A DNA stretch of 64,000 nt, taken from Nonomuraea sp. NEAU-A123 (GTDB lineage: Bacteria > Actinomycetota > Actinomycetes > Streptosporangiales > Streptosporangiaceae). The notes beneath the pieces were generated by a model. It saw only the letters and a list, made by a program, of their open reading frames with translations, made no database searches and was not told the DNA's origin. A program made the translations under genes and the position numbers. Positions 58,463 through 64,000 of the stretch are shown piece by piece; positions within the stretch are counted from its first letter, which is position 1, and the number at the start of each line of letters is the position of its first letter. The stretch is from positions 1-64,000 of the forward strand of contig NZ_JAHFZZ010000041.1 in NCBI RefSeq assembly GCF_018603905.1, read 5' to 3'.

Positions 58463-59446
58463 TCAGCGGGCGCTCAGCAGCCGATAGGCCAGCCAGGCCA
58501 CGCCCAGTCCTGTGCCGATCATGAACATCACGCCGCTGACGTCGAAGAACTGGACGACGAACGCCTGCACTCCCGGCTCCGCGCCCACCCGCAGGCCGCC
58601 GACGAGCGCGCCACCGAGCGTGTAGCCGAGCAGCGGCGCGCCGACCCCGAGCAGCCGATCACGCGGCACCCAGCCCTCCGAGAACGCCACCAGCAGCGCG
58701 CCGAACGCCCACACCAGCACCGGCACCCGGAAGATCGCCACGGCCGGCAGGCCGAACGGGACCAGCAGCGCGGCCAGCAGCAGGATCGCCATCGCCGCGG
58801 TCTCGCGCGGATACTCCTTGACGATGGTGGTGGCGTCCCGGCCGCCGGTGGCCATCGGGTTCGCACTGGACATGGCCGTCCGACGCAGCCGCGCGAACGG
58901 CAGACCGCGTACGGGCCGCCCGGCCAGCCGGTCCTCCGCGAGACGCCGCCCGGCAAGCCGGTCTGTCGCGAGACGCCAGCCGGTCAGCCGGCCTTCCGTG
59001 AGACGCCGGCCGAGCTGGGCTCCCGGAGGTGGGGCCGCGTCGTCGACGATCTTGGGGAAGAACGGCGTCGCCCCTCCCGCCCCGGCGACCCGCTCCGCCT
59101 TGGCCACGGCGCCCGGCGTCACGGTTCCCCGCGCGGCCCCGGGCGCGACCCTGGGCGCCGTTCCGGACGGGATGCCCGGCGAGACACCGGAGGCGGCGTC
59201 CGGCGCCGTCTCGGCCAGCCTGCGGGCCTCACGTTCGACCAGCGCCACCGGGTCGCCGAACCGGGCGAGTAGCTTGACCACCTGGCGCGGGTTCTGGCTG
59301 CCCTGCCGTTCGACCTCGATCCTGGCTCGCAGCCGCTTGGCGAAGTCGAGCCGCTGGTCGGACTTGAGCACGCCGTGAGCCGCGTCGGCGGCGGCGCTGA
59401 CGTAGTTGAGTATGAGCTGGTCGGCTCGCTCAATCACGTGAGCCAT
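58463..59446 (-). CDS. Membrane protein with HAAS-like N-terminus and 10-residue repeats
   Basis: This 327-aa protein begins with a helical domain (1-75; LDFAKRLRARIEVERQGSQNPRQVVKLLARFGDPVALVEREARRL) resembling the HAAS/DUF1700 signalling domain. A low-complexity linker follows with Pro/Gly runs and three RLA-type 10-residue repeats (about 146-175), then four to five TM helices from about residue 215 (MAILLLAALLVPFGLPAVAIF and others). The ATG at 59446 is preferred, since HAAS homology starts there. It is divergent from the helicase-associated gene, 26 bases apart. The function is unknown. Confidence 0.8.
   Translation of the reverse strand: MAHVIERADQLILNYVSAAADAAHGVLKSDQRLDFAKRLRARIEVERQGSQNPRQVVKLLARFGDPVALVEREARRLAETAPDAASGVSPGIPSGTAPRVAPGAARGTVTPGAVAKAERVAGAGGATPFFPKIVDDAAPPPGAQLGRRLTEGRLTGWRLATDRLAGRRLAEDRLAGRPVRGLPFARLRRTAMSSANPMATGGRDATTIVKEYPRETAAMAILLLAALLVPFGLPAVAIFRVPVLVWAFGALLVAFSEGWVPRDRLLGVGAPLLGYTLGGALVGGLRVGAEPGVQAFVVQFFDVSGVMFMIGTGLGVAWLAYRLLSAR
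58921..59010 (-). repeat. Three tandem 30-bp repeats in frame
   Basis: Three consecutive 30-base units (58921, 58951, 58981) of the form CGGCCAGCCGGTCCTCCGCG plus AGACGCCGCC, differing at a few positions, encode RLA/RLT-type 10-residue repeats in the HAAS-like membrane protein. Confidence 0.85.
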
Positions 59447-59472
59447 GCTGCCCCAATCAGGGGGGACATACC

Positions 59473-61938
59473 ATGGCAACGATGGAGTTCACGGAGTGGA
59501 TCAGGGGGCGCACCGACGAACAGCTACGGGCGCTGGTCTCCGCGCGTCCCGAGCTGATCACCCCGGTGCCCGCACATCTGGAGGGCCTCGCCGTACGGGC
59601 GGGCAGCCCTTCGGCGATCGGCCGGGCGCTCGATCGGCTCGACCGCTTCACGCTCGCCGTCCTCGAAACGCTGGCCGTCGCCGAGACCCGCGCCACCGCC
59701 ACCGCCCACGCGGAAACAGCGCACGCGGACACAGCCCAGACGGACGCAGCCCAGACGGACACAGCGCGCTCGGAAACAGCGCCCGCCGAGACGCCGCCCG
59801 TACGACCGGAGCCCGTCACGAAGGCCGCCCTGCGCGCTCTGGTCCGCGGGGCGCTCGCGACGGGCAAGCCGGAGCCCGCGCTGTCGACGGCGCTCGACCA
59901 CCTGCGCGACCTGGCCCTTGTCTACGGCCCTGACACCTCGCTCAGCCTGGCCCCCGGCGTGCGGAAGGTGCTCGACGACCCGGCGGGGCTCGGCCCCCCG
60001 GCGGTCGAGGCGTTCCGCCACCACGCGCCCGAGCAGCTCGAGGAGATGGCCGACGACATCGCGCCGGGCACCAAGGGCTCGGGCAAGGAACGTCTGGCCG
60101 CCGCCCTGACCCGGCCCGGGAAGCTGATCGAGGAGGTCTCGCCCGAGGCCAGGGCGGCGCTCGACCAGCTCACCTGGGGGCCGCCGACGGGCCGGGTGCC
60201 CAACGCCAGGCGCGAGGTGCGGATCGCCTCCGCCCGCTCGCCCATCGATGAGCTGCTCGCCCGCGGCCTGCTGGCGGCGACGGGTGAGGAGAGCGTGGCC
60301 CTGCCTCGGGAGGTGGGCCTTCACCTGCGCAACGGCCTCGTGCACCGGGATCTGTACGCCGTGCCTCCGGCCCTGGAAGGGACCGCACGGGACCAGAAGC
60401 GGGCCGACCGGACGGCGGCGGGGCAGGCGTTCACGTTCGTGCGGACGGTCGAGGAGCTGTGCGAGCGGTGGAGCGCAGAGCCGCCGGGCGTGCTGCGTAC
60501 CGGCGGGCTGGGCGTACGCGATCTGAAGCGCACCGCGACCGAGCTGGACGTGCCCGAGTGGGCCGCCGCGCTGACCGTGGAGGTCGCGCACGCGGCCGGG
60601 CTGATCGCGGCGGGCGGCAGCGTCGACGGCGAGTGGCTGCCCACCACCGGCTACGACCTGTGGCGGATCCGGCCGACCGCCGACCGGTGGGCGGCGCTGG
60701 CCGCCACCTGGCTGCAGACCGACCGCGTCCCCGGCCTGGTCGGCGAGCGCGACGACCGTGACCGGCCGCTCAACGCGCTGCACACCGACCTGCGCCGCTC
60801 GTCCGCGCCGGCCGTACGGTCGGCGGCGCTGGGCGTGCTGGCGTCGGCGCCCGGCCTGGCGCCCACGCGCGTGTCCGTGTTCGATCGGCTGGCGTGGGAG
60901 CAGCCGCGCCGCCGCGGGCCGCTGCGCGAGCAACTGACGGAGTTCGCGCTGCGGGAGGCCGAGCAGGTCGGCGTCACCGGGCTCGGCGTGCTGTCGGGAC
61001 ACGGGCGGGCGCTGCTGGCCGGCGAGGACGCCGCCTCGGTGCTGGCGCCGCTGCTGCCCGAGCCGGTCGATCACGTGCTGCTCCAGGCCGACCTGACCGC
61101 CGTCGCGCCCGGTCCGCTCACCAGCGAGCTGAACCGCTGGATGACGCTGGCCGCCGACGTCGAGTCCAAGGGCGGCGCGACCGTCTACCGGTTCGGCGAG
61201 GGCTCGATCCGCCGCGCGCTCGACGCGGGCCAGGGGGCCGAGGAGCTGCTGGCCATGCTGGAGCGCCACTCGGCGACGCCGGTCCCGCAGGCGCTGTCGT
61301 ACCTGATCGCCGACGTGGCCCGCCGTCACGGGCGGATCAGGGTCGGCACCGCCAGTGCCTACGTGCGCTGCGACGACCCGGCCCTGCTCGACCAGATCAC
61401 CGCCGACCGGCGCTCGGCCGCGCTCCGCCTGCGCAGGCTGGCTCCGACGGTCATCGCCTCCCGCTCGTCGCGCGCCGCGCTGGTCGACGGGCTGCGGGCG
61501 ATGGGGTACGCCCCGGTGGCCGAGTCGCTCGACGGCGATGTGATCATTTCCCAGCTCGACAAGAGGCGCACCGAGGGCCTGCCGCCGGCCCGGTCCGTGC
61601 CCTCGCCCAACGGCCTCGACGCCGAGGTGACGGCCGCCGCCGTACGGGCCCTGCGGGCGGGCGACGCGGCTCACCTGACGCGGCGCGAGCCCGCCGACGC
61701 CCCCGCCGGCCAGATCCCGCGCGGCCCCGCGACCGCCACGATCTCGGCGCTGCAGGAGGCGATCAGGCAGGGTGTACGCGTGTGGATCGGCTACCTCGAC
61801 TCCCAGGGCAACGCCACCTCGCGCATCCTGGAGCCCGCCCGGATGGAGGGCGGCTACCTGACGGCGTACGACGAGACCAGAGCCGCCGTCCACCGCTTCG
61901 CGCTCCATCGCATCACCGGAGTCGCCGACCTGTCTTGA
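59473..61938 (+). CDS. Helicase C-terminal-associated protein (XPB/Ssl2-associated type)
   Basis: This 821-aa cytosolic protein shows the pattern of actinobacterial 'helicase-associated domain' proteins that usually accompany an XPB helicase. The N-terminal helical repeat region reads MEFTEWIRGRTDEQLRALVSARPELITPVPAHLEGLAVRAGSP. A central segment has SRSSRAALVDGLRAMGYAPVAES, and the C-terminus has a WYL-like end (GVRVWIGYLDSQGNATSRILEPARMEGGYLTAYDETRAAVHRFALHRI). Residues about 80-104 are five TA-rich pentapeptide repeats. No helicase motifs are seen. The next gene here is an acyl-CoA ligase, not xpb. Confidence 0.82.
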   Translation: MATMEFTEWIRGRTDEQLRALVSARPELITPVPAHLEGLAVRAGSPSAIGRALDRLDRFTLAVLETLAVAETRATATAHAETAHADTAQTDAAQTDTARSETAPAETPPVRPEPVTKAALRALVRGALATGKPEPALSTALDHLRDLALVYGPDTSLSLAPGVRKVLDDPAGLGPPAVEAFRHHAPEQLEEMADDIAPGTKGSGKERLAAALTRPGKLIEEVSPEARAALDQLTWGPPTGRVPNARREVRIASARSPIDELLARGLLAATGEESVALPREVGLHLRNGLVHRDLYAVPPALEGTARDQKRADRTAAGQAFTFVRTVEELCERWSAEPPGVLRTGGLGVRDLKRTATELDVPEWAAALTVEVAHAAGLIAAGGSVDGEWLPTTGYDLWRIRPTADRWAALAATWLQTDRVPGLVGERDDRDRPLNALHTDLRRSSAPAVRSAALGVLASAPGLAPTRVSVFDRLAWEQPRRRGPLREQLTEFALREAEQVGVTGLGVLSGHGRALLAGEDAASVLAPLLPEPVDHVLLQADLTAVAPGPLTSELNRWMTLAADVESKGGATVYRFGEGSIRRALDAGQGAEELLAMLERHSATPVPQALSYLIADVARRHGRIRVGTASAYVRCDDPALLDQITADRRSAALRLRRLAPTVIASRSSRAALVDGLRAMGYAPVAESLDGDVIISQLDKRRTEGLPPARSVPSPNGLDAEVTAAAVRALRAGDAAHLTRREPADAPAGQIPRGPATATISALQEAIRQGVRVWIGYLDSQGNATSRILEPARMEGGYLTAYDETRAAVHRFALHRITGVADLS
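59710..59784 (+). repeat. Five in-frame 15-bp repeats
   Basis: Five 15-base units of the type GCGGAAACAGCGCAC encode AETAH, ADTAQ, TDAAQ, TDTAR and SETAP in the N-terminal part of the helicase-associated gene. They probably form a flexible, length-variable linker. Confidence 0.8.
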
Positions 61939-61945
61939 CATCGGC

Positions 61946-61974
61946 TTGACGCCCGGCGGTGATCAGGCGAGGTT
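61946..61974 (+). promoter_or_regulatory. Promoter TTGACG-17-GAGGTT of the acyl-CoA ligase gene
   Basis: TTGACG (61946-61951) and GAGGTT (61969-61974) are separated by 17 bases, and the GTG at 61981 is 6 bases further on. The box order and the lack of an SD fit a sigma-A promoter giving a leaderless mRNA. Confidence 0.5.
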
Positions 61975-61980
61975 GGGACC

Positions 61981-63459
61981 GTGAGCGAGCTGACGTTGGG
62001 CCGGTTGGCCGAAGAGTCTTGGGGCAGGTTCGACGACTTCGACGCGGTTTACTACGAGGGGGCCTGGCACCGCGGCCACACGCTGGCCGAACGGGCGCGC
62101 AAGGTCTGCGGCGGGCTGGCCGAGGCCGGAGTACGGCCCGGCGACCGGGTCGTGGTGATGATGGCCAACTCGCCGGAGGTGGGCCTGATCTACCAGGCGA
62201 TCTGGGCGGCCGGTGCGGTGGTGACGCCCGTGGTGTTCCTGGTGGGGGCGGAGGAGCTGCGGCACATCCTGGTCGACAGCGGCGCCACCGCCATCGTCAC
62301 CTCGCCCGAGCTGGTGGAGACGGTCCGGGCCACCGAAGTACAGGTCCCGATATTTGTGGACACGGGAGAGCTGGAGCGGGCGGCCGAGCGGGGGCCCGTC
62401 GAGCGGGACGCCACCGATCTGGCGGCGCTCATGTACACCGGGGGCACGACCGGCATGGCCAAGGGCGTCATGCTGAGCCATCGAGGGCTCTGGCAGGTGG
62501 CCAAGGACGCCTACGAAATGTCCCACCAAGAGGGGAAAAATCGCGCGATAGTGCCGGTGCCTCTCTCCCACTCGTACGGCCTGATCCTCACGGTCGCCGG
62601 GATGCACGCCACGGAGCCGCAGCAGACGGTGCTGATGCGCTGGTTCGACCCGAAGGCGTTCCTGGAGCTGGCCGCCGCGCGGCGCACCCAGTATGGAGCG
62701 GTCGTGCCCGCCATGCTCCAGATGCTGCTGGCCGAGCCCTTGGAGTCGCACCCCCTGCCCGACCTGGCCTTCCTCACCTGCGGGGCGGCGCCGCTCGGCC
62801 GGGAGACGCTGGAGGAGTTCGAGCGCCGGATGCCCGGCGTGCAGATCCTCGAAGGCTACGGGATGACCGAGACCAGCGCCGTGACCACGTTCAACCCGCC
62901 GGGCCGGCGCCGGGCCGGCAGCGTGGGCCTGCCGCTGCCCGGCTACACGATCACGATCCGCGACTCCTCGGGTGACAAGGCCGAGCCGGGGGACGTCGGG
63001 GAGATCTGCGTCAGCGGTGACTCGCTGATGCTCGGCTACTGGGGTGAGCACGCCACGGACCCCGCCGACACCACGCTCGCCGAGGGCGAGCTGCGTACCG
63101 GCGACCTCGGCTGCATGGACGACGACGGCTACCTCTACGTCGTCGACAGGAAGAAGGACCTGATCATCCGCGGCGGGTTCAACGTCTTCCCGCGCGACGT
63201 CGAGGACGCGCTCAACGAGCACCCCGACGTGGTCATGTCCGGCGTCGTGGGCCGTGCCGACCCGCGCGTCGGCGAGGAGGTCGTGGCCTTCGTGCAGCTC
63301 AAGCCGGGCGCCACGGCCACCGCCGACGAGCTGATGAGCTGGGCCCGTGACCGGGTCGGCCGGGTGAAGTATCCCCGTGAGGTGATGTTCGTCGACTCGA
63401 TCCCGGTCACGAGCGTGCTCAAGCTCGACCGCAAGGCGCTGCGGTCGAGGCTCGGCTAG
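61981..63459 (+). CDS. Long-chain-fatty-acid/carboxylate CoA ligase (FadD-type)
   Basis: This 492-aa adenylate-forming enzyme activates a carboxylic acid through acyl-AMP to acyl-CoA. Motifs are ALMYTGGTTGMAKGVMLSH (A3 P-loop), EGYGMTETSAVTTF (A5), LRTGDLGCMDDDGYLYVVDRKKDLIIRGGFNVFPRDVE (A7-A8) and the catalytic Lys in TSVLKLDRKALR (A10). Unlike the ligase at 6535-8205 it lacks FAAL features. The substrate chain length is unknown. Its TAG overlaps the stop of the convergent last gene within a CTAG (63456-63459). Confidence 0.93.
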   Translation: MSELTLGRLAEESWGRFDDFDAVYYEGAWHRGHTLAERARKVCGGLAEAGVRPGDRVVVMMANSPEVGLIYQAIWAAGAVVTPVVFLVGAEELRHILVDSGATAIVTSPELVETVRATEVQVPIFVDTGELERAAERGPVERDATDLAALMYTGGTTGMAKGVMLSHRGLWQVAKDAYEMSHQEGKNRAIVPVPLSHSYGLILTVAGMHATEPQQTVLMRWFDPKAFLELAAARRTQYGAVVPAMLQMLLAEPLESHPLPDLAFLTCGAAPLGRETLEEFERRMPGVQILEGYGMTETSAVTTFNPPGRRRAGSVGLPLPGYTITIRDSSGDKAEPGDVGEICVSGDSLMLGYWGEHATDPADTTLAEGELRTGDLGCMDDDGYLYVVDRKKDLIIRGGFNVFPRDVEDALNEHPDVVMSGVVGRADPRVGEEVVAFVQLKPGATATADELMSWARDRVGRVKYPREVMFVDSIPVTSVLKLDRKALRSRLG

Positions 63460-63995
63460 TCGTCCTGGTCGATGGCTCCTGTGAAACCCCACGCGATGCC
63501 CTTGGCCTCGCCCAGCGCCCGCCCGCCGGAATCATAGGCGGTCACCTTGCTCAGCGCGGCCGGGCGGTAGCCGTTCTTCACGTTGGAGTACATCCGCGTC
63601 CGGCCGATGTAGAAGCCGTTCCGCACGTTGGCCGTCATCTTCCGCCCGTCCACCCACTCGACCTCCACCCGGGTCACCCGCGGAGCGACGCGACCGGCCA
63701 CCACCAGGAAGTACGGGTCGCCGTCCCGGCCCGGGTCGATCTCCGTCTGCATCTCGCTGTCGTAGGCGTCGACGCTGAGCGCCCCGCGCAGGGCCAGCTT
63801 GCCGGGCGGGTCCTGGCCCCAGTAAGAGAAGATCGGGTCCGTCGGGTAGCTGACCAGCCGGATGCCCGGGGTGCACAGGACGAACCCCTTGCGGCTGCCG
63901 ACCAGCCGCGTCACGCCCAGCTTGTCCTTGGCCTCCACGAGCCAGCGGTAGTCCTTGACGCCCCCGTACTTGGGCAGCCGCCGTTCGCCGTCCAT
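63456..63995 (-). CDS. Unknown protein, probably truncated at the window edge
   Basis: At least 179 residues are present, ending GIAWGFTGAIDQDD. The visible part is beta-rich with WLVEAKDKLGVTRLVGSRKGFVLCTPG, FLVVAGRVAPRVTRVEVEWVDGRKMTANVRNGFYIGR and LSKVTAYDSGGRALGE, a pattern seen in actinobacterial extracytoplasmic proteins of unknown function. The ATG at 63995 has no SD in the five bases left, and the frame stays open to base 64000, so the N-terminus (perhaps with a signal peptide) probably lies outside. Confidence 0.7.
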   Translation of the reverse strand: MDGERRLPKYGGVKDYRWLVEAKDKLGVTRLVGSRKGFVLCTPGIRLVSYPTDPIFSYWGQDPPGKLALRGALSVDAYDSEMQTEIDPGRDGDPYFLVVAGRVAPRVTRVEVEWVDGRKMTANVRNGFYIGRTRMYSNVKNGYRPAALSKVTAYDSGGRALGEAKGIAWGFTGAIDQDD

Positions 63996-64000
63996 GCTGT

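Noticed and set aside
59524..61941. Minus-strand 805-codon open frame
   Set aside because: Antisense to the helicase-associated gene; no motif.
1..64000. CRISPR array, tRNA, rRNA, prophage or transposon
   Set aside because: No repeat-spacer pattern, cloverleaf, conserved rRNA blocks, integrase or transposase motifs were seen on either strand.

Overview
This window is a chromosomal stretch from a high-GC actinomycete. The signs are strong G/C preference at third codon positions, many GTG and some TTG starts, frequent ATGA/GTGA gene overlaps, TANNNT-type -10 boxes close to GTG/ATG starts, and actinobacterial families (DUF2530, DUF3027, a paired dynamin-like GTPase operon, an AfsR/SARP-type regulator). 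A Streptosporangiaceae/Nonomuraea-like host is my inference. No rRNA, tRNA, CRISPR array, insertion sequence or prophage was seen, and no gap between genes exceeds about 300 bases.

Layout. 1-8.2 kb (minus strand): a secreted protein, then a tightly overlapping operon of fatty-acyl-AMP ligase, MMPL lipid transporter, MFS exporter and GT1 glycosyltransferase, which looks like a lipid or glycolipid assembly and export unit. 8.4-10.9 kb: a divergent MFS exporter, a membrane protein and a secreted Ig-like protein. 11-14.7 kb: an IclR regulator followed by homogentisate dioxygenase, an unknown 251-aa protein and fumarylacetoacetase (lower tyrosine degradation). 14.8-17.5 kb: an L,D-transpeptidase lipoprotein and an NfeD/stomatin pair. 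17.5-18.4 kb: a two-gene toxin-antitoxin-like unit behind a 35-bp palindrome. 18.6-24.4 kb: a Gfo/Idh/MocA oxidoreductase, threonine dehydrogenase/KBL, a LysR regulator and an MFS protein.

24.4-32.9 kb: a long minus-strand run with almost no gaps: epimerase, L-2-hydroxyglutarate oxidase, response regulator, histidine kinase, a second and shortened response regulator, and two dynamin-like GTPases. 32.9-44.6 kb: an acetyltransferase, an NmrA-like/HxlR divergent pair, a large SARP-ATPase regulator with 11-bp direct repeats in front of a divergent small secreted protein, an MmyB-type regulator with a quinone reductase, a secreted propeller protein, a MATE exporter and an aldo/keto reductase with a MerR-type promoter. 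44.5-50.4 kb: a MarR/MFS/ThpR/small-membrane-protein operon, a purine permease, a DUF2530 protein and a secreted peptidase. 50.4-64 kb: a sacsin-like ATPase, DUF3027, MFS, cold-shock, HAD, TetR and HAAS-like proteins, a helicase-associated protein, an acyl-CoA ligase and an edge-truncated gene.

The most interesting points are the lipid operon without a nearby PKS, the unknown protein at the isomerase step of tyrosine degradation, the palindrome-controlled toxin-antitoxin candidate, the SARP-type direct repeats at 38524-38567, the MerR-type promoter at 43537-43567, and the response regulator with deletions in its receiver domain. All functional statements come from reading the sequence and from memory of families; no database search was run.
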